Assembly: GCA_039621445.1 (NCBI GenBank) | Contig: CP154957.1 | Span: forward strand, 23,908,938-23,972,937 | Length of the DNA: 64,000 nt | Direction of reading: 5' to 3' | Origin: Euglena gracilis | Lineage: Eukaryota > Euglenida > Euglenophyceae > Euglenales | Shown here: positions 1 to 12,887 of the stretch, piece after piece | Numbering within the stretch: position 1 is the stretch's first letter | How the letters are laid out: each line of letters opens with the position of its first letter | Notes under the pieces: generated by a model | What the model was told of the DNA's origin: nothing | What the model saw: the letters and a program-made list of their open reading frames with translations, nothing else | The model's database searches: none | Program-made: the position numbers and the translations under genes

Positions 1-269
1 CCCTGCTGGAGATGGAGCAAATTTGGTTGGGGAGTAATTGTGGCCCTGTCACCGAAACAATCTGTTTTTTTTTGGAATAATGGCTACACCAATCTCTGTT
101 GTATTAAGAGGCAAGGCAGATGGCAAGACAGTTTAGGGGCAAGACAAATACTGGGATAACTGTAGACAACACAACTCATGAACAGATGATGCTTTCTCTT
201 GAGAAACACCCTTCAAACATATAATCCAGCACCAAAAAACAGACACCTCAGGTTTCCCCAAACCTGAAA

Positions 270-440
270 TAAAAAAAACTGCAAAAAACTGCACGTGTGC
301 AGTTTTTTCAGAAAAAAGGTGCAAAAAAAACTGCAAAAAAAGCTGCAAAAAAAAAAACTGCAAAAAACTGCAAAAAAAACTGCAAAAACCCAAAACGTGA
401 AAACTGTAATATAAAAAAAACCTGCAAAAAACTGCACGGT
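270..440. repeat. CTGCAAAAAA low-complexity tract
   Basis: Runs of A separated by CTGC or GTGC, about 170 bp, with an internal short palindrome around TGCACGTGTGCA. Lysine-rich and phenylalanine-rich reading frames across it are artefacts. Lies between the window edge and the GH5 3' end. Confidence 0.8.
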
Positions 441-599
441 GCATATTCCCCCCCCCTGTTAGTAATCCCCTTCCTGACCTCCAAATATGGCCAAAACCAG
501 ACTATGTTCACGTTTCCTCGACGGTGCACCTCCTGGACCCCCTCACCCCCTCACGATGGACAGCGGTGTGAAGTAATCCATACCCTCCCGGTGGGGACA

Positions 600-3500
600 C
601 TCCTGTATGGGCTGCCATCCTTCCACGCTCGCGCGTGGCCCTTGTTCAGCCACTCCTTGCCCACCTTTTTGAACCCAAATGGGCCACGGTCGTAGATCTG
701 CACAAATGGAGCAACATGGTCAACCCCTCACTGGAGAATATACTTCCTGATATTTATTCCTGTCCAAATGTTGTGTTCGAAGAGGTTTGTGTCCATTGTT
801 CTATTGCAGGAAGGGCCAGGACGTGAAGAGGGTAAAGCCAATCCCATTAAAAAAAAGCTTGGCGTGATGTTGAGGTGGGCCACGTTTTGGCTCACCAGGT
901 TTTACCCCCGAAAATGGTGGCAATCCACATGTGGAGGGCAGCATGTGGCCAGCAGTTAACCCCGAGTGCAGTGGCAAATTTGGATTGTGAAAGGCGACAC
1001 AAAAAATAAAGTCCGAGACCGGCCGCCTAAATTGTTGAAGTTGAGCAAACTCCCAAAAAATAACTCCAAATAAACAAGCAAATAATAACAATAACGACTT
1101 CGGTTGCCCAGATGTTTTCCCCCAACTGCCCTCTGGTTAAGACAAAAAATTCAAAGCAAGAAAAAATCTTACCGAAGGTTGCAGAAATCAATCAATCAAT
1201 CAAATTTCTCGAGTTTGTACACATTCCAAAAATTGGCAATTTCACCCAAATAACGCCCTCTGCAATAATGCCCCCCCAGGCTCCAACTTTGGCTGCCCAA
1301 TAATAACCCAGGCTTATCACTAGAGGCGGTTTCGTGTAAACAAGAACCTTGCTTGCCCATTGTCCACTGGCTGAAGCGACTGGGAAAGCTTGATGACTAT
1401 TTTCTTTCCCAGGCCATAATGAAGGCCAAGGGGTGGGGGCGGGGCTGCTTCCTGGGAGAAAGGGGTTTCCACAACCCAGATTGTCAGGGATTATATCTGG
1501 CACTTGCACACATGAGTCATTTGGCCGCTGCTTGAGATATCCTTTGATCCAGCTTTATAAATTCTTCACGTTTTCTGTTGCTGCTACAAGAAAACATGCA
1601 AACGTTTGGATCCATGCAAAAGAAAAAGAAAGCGCAGGTTATTCCATTCCCGCCTTGTCTAAACAGGTGGAGAACTTAAATAAAGCAAACCAGCAGGGAG
1701 GATAACAGAAAAATGTTGATGGAAATTATACACCATACTTGTATATTGGTCTGACTGGGTCCAAATATACATTCCCATTTGCCGCCACTTATCCTTTTTT
1801 TTTCAAGTTTTTAATAGCTCAATGTTCACAGAGCTCAAATTTAGAAGCTTCCGCTCACCACAGCTATGCACTCACAGCACAATTACGTGTTCAGGAAAGC
1901 ACACCGAGACTTCGACAGACTGGCCAGCACCCAATGCCATGCTCTGCAGAGGGGTGCAACATGGCCCCTGCCATGCGCCTTTAGCTCGCCAGATAAATGT
2001 GCAGCCAACCTTCGTGACGTGAGGTTTACCTGTCTGGGACTGCAAACCCTCGCAGGGACAAGCGCCACCGTACCGGAGGCGCATGGTTCCAGCGTCAGTT
2101 TCCAGTCATAGGAGTCCAGGTCTTCCAAGCCTATCCACCCCATGTTTGGCTCATTCATCGTCCCGTAGCCAATCACACAGGGCAAGTCCTTCAACCGCTT
2201 CACCACTTCAAGAAGCAAAGCCAGACATCCCCCTTATCGATGGATAATGCAGCAGAGCAGAAACACAATTTATCGCATGGTCATGTATCCTTCATGCACT
2301 TTGGAAAAGAATGAATTGCATTTGCTGGCGCCTTGCATGATCCTTCGCCGTTCAACGATCCTTCTCCGTTTCAACCTACAGTGTCTTAATTGAAGCATCC
2401 TTTCCTGTTCAGTTGCCTCATAAAAGGCGACCGAAGGGAGGAGAAAGAAACGGAGGAATCACAAAGGTCATAACAACAGCGCGACACTGCCCCCAGCCCA
2501 GTTATGCACACTGACAGAAATCCACACCAAAAAACAAACTGGATGGCTGAGCGACAACATCGCCACAGGAATGGACCGGGAGGGGCCTGAGGGCATTCAA
2601 ATAGTGCCGTTGCAAGTATGTCTGCGCGTTCTCGCCTTTGATGGTCGTGCGGGGGGCCGGCGCCACGCCAAGGGCCCGGGAAATGCACTGCAAAAGCGCG
2701 TTGGGCGATCAAATGACCTCCCACCAATTACCATACGATCACTAAACTGCTGTTGGAGGGGGGGGAGTGCGGCAAAGGGGGTCCTCCAACCCCACCCAAG
2801 GGCTCTGGGGTGGGCAGGGTCTTACCAGCAAAGAACACGGTGAACATCGTGCTGCAGGCCAGCTTGGTGTAGTTGGTGGGCCACAGCGGCCACGGGGCAG
2901 CCTGGGGTTCAAGAAGAGTGGGTCGAACCGGCCCCTGCCTCCCAGGGGACTCCCCCGGCCATCGCCGGCAGCTCCCCGTCGCAGGTCTGGTGCTGGATGG
3001 CGGCCCCCGTCTGCTTGAACGCCGGCCCCATGCCGCGGCGGGCCCGCCGGCAGAAACCCCCTCCCAAGGTGGTGGGCGGAATGGTTGCGGGATCATTCCG
3101 GAATAATCCGTTCAGGATTTCGGTGGGGTTTTGTCCATCACCGTGGATGGGCTGGGGGATGTGGGAGATGGACCGCCCCCTCAGGTGAAGCCCTCTCCGT
3201 CATGGTGTGTGTGTCCGGTTTTCTTTTGAGGCCTTTTTCAGCCGGAATTGGCCGGCCATTGAACAAGGGAATTATTTTGTCTTGGGGGGTGCCAATGGGC
3301 GGTCTCTGAAAACCAGTTGTTTCAACTACAAAACTCATTTGCACCAACGTCACTATCACCCCAAATTTAAGCAACCCTTGGGGCCAAACCGTGCAACCCG
3401 GTGGGCCGATCTGGCTGAAACAAATTTAAATGAGGTCCCAACACTTCTGGCAAACCACTCGCAAAACGAAACTCCCAGAAAGGGCCATAATAGAAATCAT

Positions 3501-5481
3501 TCCAGTTCAGAATATGCAGGGTTGTTGCCAAAGCAGTTGCATGGTCCGAATGTTGAAGCCGAGGAGGCTCAGCGTCCAGCCTGGGGCACCGCTGCCGCCA
3601 GTGAAGCGCGACCAGACGTCCTGGTGGGGGTCGATCCAGATGGAAAAGCCGTGGTACAGAGGGAGCACCTGCAGGGGGGTGTAACCTCCCCAATAGAAGC
3701 CCTCGGTTTTTGACCACTGGCCCGGATGCAAGCCCCGCCCCCCTTTGGCACAGAGGCAAAGAGGGTGAAAAAAAGTGCCTCGTATAGAAGCCCCCCCCCA
3801 TTTTCGCCCAACGGTCCGAAAAGAAGCCCCAGGGCCTTTTATTGGGGGAGGTTAAATACTTTCAACAAATTGACTACCATGCTTCTCTGGATGGAAGTAT
3901 TGCAGTGCATCGCACCCTGAATGGCCAAAGCTGAACAAATAACAGAAAATGCATTCACTCCTCAACATTCAGTCATATGGATATTAGTCACCTATATAAT
4001 CATCAGTCATATATAATATTAGTCACCTGGATATAATACTGCCCCTCATCCTGTGAGTGTTAGGTGTAAAGTTCATTTATTTCAAATAATTTTAAAAAAA
4101 AATTTTGTGCATAATTGGCAGTTTTTGGGGGGGCATTTTTACAGTTTCGCTTTGTTTTGGTATTTGGTTCGACTCTGGGTCATGGCGTTGCTTGAGAAAA
4201 AATTGATCCCCCGGGTCCAGCCAGCCCTCCCACCCTCCCTCCCTCCATCGACCGGTTCTAGTCATTTTTGGCTTTTGGGGCGCAAGAATTGGAAAATGAT
4301 GGGCAGAATGGGTCGTATTTGGGCTGGCCAGAGCAAATTTTGGGTAAAAAATCGACTTTTATTGCATAATTAACCGTTTTGGGGGGGGATGTTTTGCAGT
4401 TTCGATTATTTCCCACTCAGTTCGAACCCGGTTTGGCCTGGCACCCCCATGGGGGGGGGGGGGGCAGGTCAGCCAACAGCCTTTTTCCAGCCAGCCCAAA
4501 TTTTACTTCATTTGAGCTGGTCCCCCAGGGGGATCTTGGCCAACGCCCTGTAGCCATCCAGCCTGGTTGCAAAATAAAACTCCTCGATGGCGGAGGAAGG
4601 GGGTCCGAGGCTGGAAGAAGTCTGCTGCTGGCTGGCTGGACCTTCCCTGGGGGATGGGGTGCCCTTTGGCTTAAACGATGCCCTGTTTGTTGTGATAATT
4701 CTTCATAAATTAAAAAAAAACACGAAAAAACACCTTCATAGAAAGCGAAGAAGAACACCAATTATTAGATATACAGCAAAAAAAAAACACTTTAAAAAAA
4801 CTTGGAAAGATTGGGAACCATTTTGAAAGGTGCCAACTTCGTCAAGAATGAGCACGGCTCACCACATTGTACAGGTAATCCAGGTACTCTGTGTCGTAGA
4901 TCCCTGGCCCTGCGTCAAGCTTCCTTTCAGACCTGAAAAAAAGTGGTTATGGACTGCTTGCATCCGAAACAATTACAATGCAAAGTGGTGAAGAAAAAAA
5001 AACAGCCCAAGTTCACATGCATCGGGAATGCATTTTGTTGCATTCCCACAAAAAAAAGCCTGCTCCGCGTGCTCGATCGCCTCCCACGTGATGAGGAAGC
5101 GCAGGAGGTTGAAGCCCCACTGCTGGAGGCGCCCAAAATGCTCATCCGCCTCCTTCAATGGGAAGGGACGGCCGACAAATGAAACTGCTCTGTGGTTGGT
5201 CGAGGGAAGCCCTGGACGACCGTGTCTGACAAGCCATAGCTTACCACCCGGACAAGCTGCCCCAGGTGAAAGAAACGTTTCATGAGGCGTTCTGAACAGC
5301 TGTCTCTCAGGCCTCCCCTCTGCAAAGAACTCTTCTAACTTGTCGTTCTTCCAGGTGTAGCCACAGGGCGACGCAGGTAGCTTGCTGCTGCCGCCGACGT
5401 TGATGCCTCGGAAATATACGGTGCGGCCCGCGTCATCGAGGAAGCGGTTGCCCTCGATGCGTAGGGCCATAAAAGACACCC
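600..5481 (-). CDS. GH5 glycosidase, endoglycoceramidase/steryl-glucosidase type, multi-exon gene
   Basis: Likely a retaining beta-glycosidase of the GH5 branch that contains endoglycoceramidase-related enzymes, acting on glucosylated sphingolipids or sterols. Minus-strand exons are: 5481-5245 (ATG at 5470; reads [17 protein letters not shown]), 5184-about 5060 ([30 protein letters not shown]), 4909-4863 ([16 protein letters not shown]), 3668-about 3552 ([20 protein letters not shown]), about 3031-2940 ([10 protein letters not shown]), 2901-2826 ([20 protein letters not shown]), 2687-about 2586 ([10 protein letters not shown]), and 2205-2030 ([15 protein letters not shown]). The NEP glutamate at 2152-2150 is the expected acid/base. 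Junctions 5245/5184 and 4863/3668 join in frame with CAG acceptors and GTAAGC/GTGAGC donors. Donors near 5060 and 2586 are not GT. The nucleophile-containing C-terminal part is not clearly seen. The family call is secure; the substrate is inference. Confidence 0.82.
605..697 (-). CDS. Possible C-terminal exon of the GH5 gene
   Basis: After a CAG acceptor at 700-698 the minus strand reads [13 protein letters not shown], then [11 protein letters not shown]. This resembles the family's C-terminal stretch, where a conserved NxxGxxAW segment precedes the last conserved block. No exon was found between here and 2030, so the intervening 1.3 kb would be one long intron or contain exons I missed. Weak call. 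Confidence 0.35.
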
Positions 5482-7330
5482 TGAAGACAGAAAATAAAAC
5501 AGTGAGAAACAAATGGTCAAACAGCAACAACAATCCAAATAAGAGGAGGAAACGAGAACTAAAAACCAGCCAGTTGTATACAAGACGAACTTGGGATAAA
5601 TATCAAAATCCACATCACATATTTCCACAGCTGGAAAAATCTCAATCACCCTTCCCAGTGTGCTCATTGCTTGCAAAATTTGTTTTATCCGTTGAGAATT
5701 CAATGAATGCAAATTTAACAAACAAATCAAGCATTTAAGAATGAAAATTCATTTTAAGAAAACACTCTGATGATAAAGTGCCTCGGTTGCTCTGACCCTC
5801 CCATATGAGGTCTTGAAATTCTGCTCACACATATAGCTAGGGGCTGGAAGCTTGGGGGAATCAGTGCTCTGTGGTGGGAATGACTTCATTTTCTCAGCCA
5901 GAAGTTAAGATTTCTCCATATCAAAGTTATTTTGGAGCAGCGAGCATTGGCACCACAAAAAGTGTGGCAAAATATCACTCAGCTCAAATTATGACCCTTG
6001 CCGGAGGAAAGCGCCAAAGGCAGTGAAATTCCCTCACCCACCCCCCCAAAAAACAAGGGCAAAAAGAAGGGAATACCCAACTGACAGCCCCCCCCCCCCC
6101 TGAAAGGGGGGCATTTGGAAAATTCCAAATTTTGGAGTACAGGGTTTGCTAGCATTGTTTATTTGAGGAGTGAAAAATGGCTGCCTTGCACCTTTTACTG
6201 ACTCTGAACTGTAGCATGTGAAAATTGGTTGAAGAAATGGCGATGTTTCAGTCAAGATTGTCAATGCGATATCATTTATGAATAGCAAATGTCGGGATGA
6301 AATTCAAACAAAACAGAATCTTGTTGGAAACTGTCTTTTCTTCTAAATTTTCAACGTTTCATTCTTTCTTTTGTTGTGAAATTGTGTTTTTCAGTCACCC
6401 CTTGCCAATTCCATCCGTGAGATATAATGATGCTAAATTAAAAACCCACAGGCTTTCCAAGATTACATTTTCGATGAAATTTGTAATAACAATCAAGAAG
6501 AAAAGTTACACCCAAAATGTGAATACCCTAGATGAAAATTGAAGCAGGATCGAGCAACAAGAAATTGGAGAATGGGGTTAGGGCAAGGCATCATGCACTG
6601 CACGATAAGGTCACGGACAGCGAACAGCAGATACATCAATGTGGTGACTTGTTCATCCATCTCGTGTAGACACCCACATACATATTCCAGTGAACATATA
6701 TACATATATATACATATATATGTATATATATATATATATATCAAAACTACCTCAGAACTACCTCAAAACTACATAATTCAAGCTGATACATCAATGTGGC
6801 GACTCATTTATTAATACAATGTACATTTTTTCAAAATATCTCCCTCTGACCCAAGCACCTCACACATCCTGTGGATAGGGTATTGTAAGCGTCAGGTCAG
6901 GGGTGAGTTCAACAACCTTCATGAAAAGCGAAGAGTGAGCGTTGAATGAGGAGCAGCATCACGTTTCCTCTTCCTTGCCCCCCTTTTTACCGCTGCGTGG
7001 TTTCTGTGACGTTGGAGCCCGTCCCTTGACTGAGGGTAGCCTGTGAGAGATTTGATAAAAGATGGGATAAGGGGCCATCGTGGGGGGGTAGTGAAGCACT
7101 ATGCAAAGGGCGATGCAACAAGCCACTTTTTAAAAAAAAATGTGGAATGCCAAAAAAACCTCAAATTTGCATAATGGCCCAGTTGCCCCCGCAAATATTT
7201 CATCAGCCTATTTTGATGCAAATTAGTCAAAAAAAAAATGGAACTGGCATGACGTGATCTATGTAAGCCCAAAAAGCCCATTAAGGCGTACATCCTTTCT
7301 AAAAATGAGGCCTGTTGCAAAAAAAAATGA
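5482..7330. other. Non-coding stretch upstream of GH5
   Basis: No coding signal was recognised. It is AT-rich, with G/C homopolymers near 6040-6110 and a TATACATA microsatellite at 6697-6745. A pyrimidine-rich acceptor at 5482 suggests that part of it is a 5'-UTR intron of the GH5 gene. A TATA-like promoter could not be assigned. Confidence 0.5.
6697..6745. repeat. TA-rich microsatellite
   Basis: Alternating TATACATATA units degrade into pure (TA)n. A simple sequence repeat with no flanking element structure. Confidence 0.9.
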
Positions 7331-7499
7331 CACCTTGTTGAATCATTAGAGATCTCAATTTAAATGAGAGATATAAACGTTGAAAATGTCGGATTTCTGA
7401 CAAAAAAGCTGAATAAATGAAAAATCCAAACAGGCCGGCGGGAATATTTTATGAGCTCGCATGAAGCACACCGCTGTTGTGGGCGCTTCAAACCAGGAA

Positions 7500-7790
7500 T
7501 CTTTGTTATTGTGCCTGAACGTCCATACTTCTCATATTCCTCGGATATTTTTTTGGTGCGACGATCCTGTGATTGGACAAGCAACAACAAAAAGCATTTC
7601 CCATAACAGAGAGAACACCCGATAATCAACAACTGCACCATTCAGACTGCTGGTTTCATTGTGGAGCTGGTCCTGAGAGAAAGAAGCAGAAAAGAAACGA
7701 TGCTCAAAATGAATTCTTGTGATATGCTCTCGCAATTTTTGTGAAGCCAGGTGAAGGGGTCTCCCAAACGGATACAGAAACCTCACCTCA
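7500..7790 (-). CDS. Possible exons of an unrecognised minus-strand gene
   Basis: On the minus strand a pyrimidine tract and CTCAG acceptor near 7676 lead into an open stretch with a hydrophobic segment (FSLLWEMLFVVACPITG). A second CAG near 7577 opens the frame RTKKISEEYEKYGRSGTITK. The alternation of acceptors with codon-like text suggests exons, perhaps of a membrane protein. No family was recognised and the exon ends are not fixed. Could equally be chance. Confidence 0.22.
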
Positions 7791-8099
7791 GGCCAAATAG
7801 CGATGGGTGACGGGTTTTTGGTTTATCGAAGTTCAGATCTCACACGTGAGTGTTCGTTTCAGTTCGATAATAGCAACCCACCTTCTGCACCTTGTTCCTC
7901 CAGCTGATGTCATGAAAATGAAATATATCAACAAGGGTCCCTCATTCTCCCCTCCTGTGCCTCCCAAAGTCAAACTGCTGACAGTGAGAAAGTGGGTAGG
8001 AAATTCCCGCAGATATTTTTCGACACATTTGGAGGAAATTAAAATTTCGAGATTTTCCACCATATGAATTATCTCAAAAATAAGGTCACTTCATCACCA

Positions 8100-9029
8100 A
8101 CGACATCTGGCCGGGGGGGGGGGGGGGCTGATTTTGGCAATCAAATTTGGCTGTGCCAGGCACAGGGGAAAGACCCCTTTTCATCCCAATCAGCATGGGC
8201 ATGGGTGGCATGGGGGTGAAGTGGGGTCACACAAAATGAAGGGTGAAAGCTTTGGATGGGGTTCATATTTAATCTAGAAGACTTAAAACACTTTCCTTGT
8301 GGATGAAGACACGCAATGCTGCTTTAAAAATTGGGAAGGCAAACCTATGGGGGAGCTAATTGGTTTGGGCTGTGTGGCGACCGGCCTCTGTGTAATCATC
8401 CCTAAGGTGGTTTGGGGGTTATGAATGGAAGCCACTCCTTCTCGGCGGGGGGGGGGGGGGGATGATCTCTAAATTCTTGTCAGGGATTGAAAATTTTTCT
8501 AGAGAGGGTCGGTGTAAAAATTGTGGGAAGAACCATGCATTTTCTTCGGAGGAATCTCCAAAAATTGTCCAGATGATACTGGTGCCAGTCAATCAATCCA
8601 AGAGGTCGAAATAAAAATGCGGTGAAAACATGTTGAAAGAATTCCCCACATTTTTCACTGGAAAAAATGGGTGCACATATACAATCTTTAAAGCCAAATT
8701 CATACAAGGCTTAGTTCCTGACTTTCAACATAATAATTCGCAGTTTCAGCCACACCAAGAAATTCATTTTTTTTGAAAACTGTGCAGGGCAGGAGAACGC
8801 TTTTTAGACCCGGGGGGGTTCCAGCCATACATTTTTTTTACTGACCCTGGGGGGAGGGGGGTCACTTCCACTCTTCCAAAAAACCAATCCCTCACTTTTT
8901 TGGAAAACCCGTCAGTCACTGCCAGGGAATTTCTTAAAGACCCAGGGGGGGGGGTCCAACCTCCGGCTGGCAAAAAGGCTGCTGGCTGGAAATGAGCTGC
9001 TGGCTGGACCCCCCCCCCCGGGAGTGCCA
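8100..9029. other. Non-coding stretch with G runs
   Basis: Contains G11-G14 runs at 8115 and 8446 and alternating CCCGGGG blocks at 8805-9020 with GCTGGCTGGA words, which recur at 10,140-10,310 and 17,400-17,790. No gene was seen. Confidence 0.5.
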
Positions 9030-9945
9030 AACGGTAGACTGGGGGAGGGGGGGGGGTAGTGGGTAGTCGGCCGACTAGTCGGCTGACTACCCAATTGGTC
9101 GGCCGACTAGTCGGCGGACCAATTGGGAAGTCGGCCGACTAGTCGGCCGACTACCCACTCTAATGTACTAACGGGTCAAAACCGCCGACTTTTAAACCCC
9201 CCCTGGGAAAAAACTTTTGTCTAAATCACCTCAACACCAATCAAAACCTACCCAAATGGCTCCAGAACCCCCCAATCGGGGGTGAAGCCAAAATTTGCAC
9301 AAAAAAAGGTCTTACCCCTCCAAGTCTATTGCTAACATAGAAGGGATTTTGTTATTTGAGGGGGGGTGCGGGGGGGCGGAGCCCCCCCCCCCGCCTATGC
9401 CAAAGTGAGCCACAAAAACGACTTAGCCCCCGAGTATGTTGCCAACACAGAAGGTATTTTGTTATTTGAGGCTCGGATGGGGGTGGAGGGGGGAGTTTTC
9501 TGCCTCTCGTGATGCAGAATGCTTGCATTTCTAAAGGATTTTCATGTAATCCCTGTTTCATCATTGGTTTTTTACCCCTCCGGACCCCATGAAGGGCCCA
9601 CCGACCCCCCACCGACCAAAGATTTCCACCTGGGGGTGTTTACTTAGGCGTAAGACACTTTTTTGGACCCATCCGGACCATTTCCGGGTGATTTGGGCCC
9701 ACCACAGACCATTTTTATGACCGCCGACTAGCCACCGACTAGTTTGCATTGAAATTCCTTCATGGGGGGGCTTAAAAGTCGGCGGTTTGGACCCGTTGGT
9801 ACATTAGAGTGGGTAGTCGGCCGACTAGTCGGCCGACTACCCAATTGGTCCGCCGACTAGTCGGCCGACCAATTGGGTAGTCGGCCGACTAGTCGGCCGA
9901 CTACCCACTACCCCCCCCCCCCAGTTTACTGCCTTGCCCCCCCCC
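9030..9945. mobile_element. Palindrome-ended non-autonomous element, AGTCGGCCGACT family
   Basis: Both ends carry the same roughly 165-bp block in inverted orientation (about 9031-9200 and 9769-9940). Each block is a run of nested palindromes built from AGTCGGCCGACT plus CCAATTGG, followed by CACTCTAATGTAC and CGCCGACTTTTAA. The interior has no coding potential but holds two copies of a core, AGGGATTTTGTTATTT and a variant (9345-9360, 9451-9467). It is MITE-like in architecture. Target-site duplications were not resolved because the flanks are G/C homopolymers. Confidence 0.8.
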
Positions 9946-10430
9946 CCCGGGGGGTGGGGGGAGGGGGGGGTCCGGGGTTGGAGCGGGCTGGGCTGGGCTA
10001 GGTTGGTGAAAAACAAATTTCTCTAACACATTTTTGCCATTTTCGACATATTGATGGATGGAGCTAGGTCAAGGCTGGGGGGCTGTGATGGAGGAAGCTG
10101 TGATGAGGGGGGAAAATGCATGAATAGGTGAGCTGGGCAGCCCAGTTGGCTGGCCAGCCTGCGGCCGGCTGGCCCGGCCTCCGGCCGGGCTGGACCCGAC
10201 TTTATTTCAGTCGACCCCCCGGGGGGGTGAGGGCTCCCAGCCCGAATTTGGGCTGCTGGCTGGATTTGAGCTGCTGGCTGGCTGGACCCCCCCCCCCGGG
10301 GGGTAGGGTACCCTCCGGCTTAAGAAATTCCCTGGTCACTGCCCCGGGGGGGGAGGGGTCGGCCACCCTAGAATCCAAAGGAAATTTGACCATAAAAGGG
10401 TGAGGGGGGTGCTAGCCCGGCCTCGGAAAA
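9946..10430. other. GC-rich interval with GGCTGGC words
   Basis: Imperfect GCCGGCTGGCC repeats at 10,140-10,310 and long C/G runs. Related words occur at 8940-9020 and 17,400-17,790, so this is probably a decayed copy of that element class. No gene was seen. Confidence 0.45.
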
Positions 10431-10850
10431 AAAAAATTGCGCAAAAAATGAGCAATTTGGGATAAATGAGCAAAATCTGAGAATAAAGGTGCAAAAGCAC
10501 AAAAATGTAAAATCACCCAAAAACGTTCAAAAATGGCAACAAATTTAAAGAAAGAATATGGAATTATCAGGAAAATGTCAGTGTAAAAAAAAATTAAAGT
10601 TTTCAAAAAATCAAATTTTTCAAAAAAAAAACGTTCAAAAATGCAAAAATGGTCAAAAATCAAGAGAAAAAGTAAATCACAAAAAAAAATGTGCCAAGAA
10701 GCAAAAAAAAAAAAACGTGCTGAAAAAATCAAAAAAATGCACAAAAAATATGATGAAATGCACAAAAATTAACATTTTTGAAAAATTTGGAATAAATGCG
10801 CGAAAAATGGCCAAAAAAAAATTGAAAAATGCGAAACACACATTTTTCTC
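10430..10850. repeat. A-rich low-complexity tract
   Basis: About 420 bp of CAAAAATG-like words with up to 13 consecutive A. It opens a long plus-strand frame rich in lysine and asparagine that has no domain and no plausible composition. Confidence 0.8.
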
Positions 10851-12887
10851 CCCCCTGCTGTTTGGGGGGTCCAGTTCCCCAGGATTGGTCCGCACCCCCT
10901 TGGAAGACCCCTCTGGTCAAGGGGGGGGGGGACACCCCCCACCTAAATCCCTTGCACCCTCCTCATATGGAAGCCTGATCCTGTCGGCTGCCGGGCTGGA
11001 CCTGGCAGTAACCAGGCGGTTTTTTTACCAACCCCGGGGTGGGGTCGGCACCCGACTAAAATACAGCCTGGCAGTAACCCAAAAACAGGCACAAAAGCCC
11101 AAATCTAGCTGGGTTGGGCATTTTTTTTCAGCAATAATTTTGAGGTGCAATCCAAAAAAAAAACACTCAAAAAAACCACTTTGGCCATTTTTGACCCCCC
11201 TGCTCCAAAAAAAAAATAGCACTTTGCGCAAAGCTTTTTCCAGTCCAGTCTGGCTTAGTCTACAAAAACGGTATTTCCACACAATCCCCTCTTGCAGCAG
11301 ACCAGCTGGGAACCGGCTGGGAGCTGCTGGCTGGGAAAGGCGCGGTTTGGCTGGATCCCCAGAAACACACGGCAGGGAATGCCGGTGTGCCCACGGTGAG
11401 AACAAGACCAAAGGCATCAGCCCAATGCTTCACCCACTGCAGCTGTGCAGTTCACACAAATGTGATGACAACAAGCACCTAAAATTAGGGGGAGTGTCTC
11501 CTCACCGTCCACGTCCCAATTCTAAGCTAATATGCCGTCCTCAAAAGATCCGAATTTTGGCAATTTATGATTTATGATTTTGCAAGTTGACTGTTCCGGT
11601 TTGATGAGTAATAGCCCGAAGTGGGGACCCCTTACCCCCCTACCCCTAACCAGGTTTTGTGTAGTGCTGAGCTCTTCAAGTGTGTGATGGTGCCATGCTG
11701 CAGCAGATGTTTGGGCCCGGCCCAGCCTGGCGGAGGGCCCAGCAGCCCGGCAGGCGGTCCAGCCCGGCCCGGTCTGGCGGCCCGGGGGACCGGCCTTGCC
11801 TGGCCCAGCCGGCGAACCGGGGTCCTGGCAGGCGGCCTACCCCTGCCTGGCCCGGCCGGCATGTGTCAGGTTTCGGGCCAAAAACGGGGACTGGGGGGAG
11901 GGGGTCGAAAAATGCTCATTTTCGGCGCGAAAACAGTTTTTCCAGGTCCGGGAGGCCAAAAAAACATCGTTCTGGGCCAGAATTTTTTTCGATTATTTGA
12001 CCTTTTGACCTGGAAAAGAACTGGAAAACGGCTGAGTCAAAATAGGCCAATATAGTACAGATTGGAGTGAAACAGGAGAAAACTTATAATGGCCATAACA
12101 GAACACGCAATTGCCAGTCGTGGAGTTACAGGGAAAGCAAAATACATAATACAAAAAATAGAAGGGCGTTCCAAGGGCTTGGCTTCAATTTAGGTCTCCA
12201 GACATTTCCTTGGATTTTGCTTCAAACATTGATTTATTTTACCCGAAAACCGCCCAAAATGTCCCAGAAATAGTCCAAAATTGGCCGAAAACTGGGCTAA
12301 AAAAAATGGCCGTAACTTGGGCTACACAAAGAGTTGGGAGAAAGGTCAAGCATGGCTGGATAGGTCAAGTTTTTTTCTTCTTCAAAATACCTCGACAATG
12401 AAACAAAATCAAAGAAGATGTCCAGAGAGCCAAGCGGAATGCCCCCCAAAAAAGGCCTCAATAACACCCCCAAACAGCCGTTTTGGGCCACAAAAGCGCA
12501 CCGGAACACAAGCCAGGCGTGTCAGCAGCCAAAATGGTGAATGGGGGGGGCGATAGAGGCCTCCAGGGGACATTTCATTTAACCTCCGGAAATAATGTAC
12601 GTTTTCTCAAGATATTTTCAAAAAATTGATTTTTTGACCGAAAATCTCACCCTGGCGAAATGGCCGAGGCGGAAGGAGGGGGGGCGAGCCAATCCGACCC
12701 AGTTTGGACTCATTCGCGGGTGAATAACTCAGGCCGGGTGGGGAGTTGGGACCATACCATTGCTTAGCAACCCCCCGGGGGGGGTCACTTTCTACCCTGG
12801 AAAAGCGACCCCCCGGGGGGGTCACTTTCTACCCTGAAAAAAACCAGTCAGTCAATTTTCCCCCAAAAAACCAGTCTGTCACTTTAC
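10851..12887. other. Non-coding, GC-rich and repeat-derived
   Basis: Contains CCCGGCC-type simple repeats at 11,715-11,860, a segment at 11,880-11,990 resembling 18,840-18,950 (GGTCCGGGAGGCCAAAAAA type), and a direct repeat of GGGGGGTCACTTTCTACCCT at 12,780-12,835. No domain was recognised in any frame. Confidence 0.45.

Noticed and set aside
10558-11577. Long plus-strand ORF of 339 codons rich in lysine
   Set aside because: It is produced by CAAAAA-type low-complexity DNA, then passes through unrelated GC-rich text; no domain and no consistent codon pattern.
11621-12055. Gly/Pro/Ala-rich ORFs at 11.6-12.0 kb
   Set aside because: Simple CCCGGCC repeats; open in several frames on both strands.
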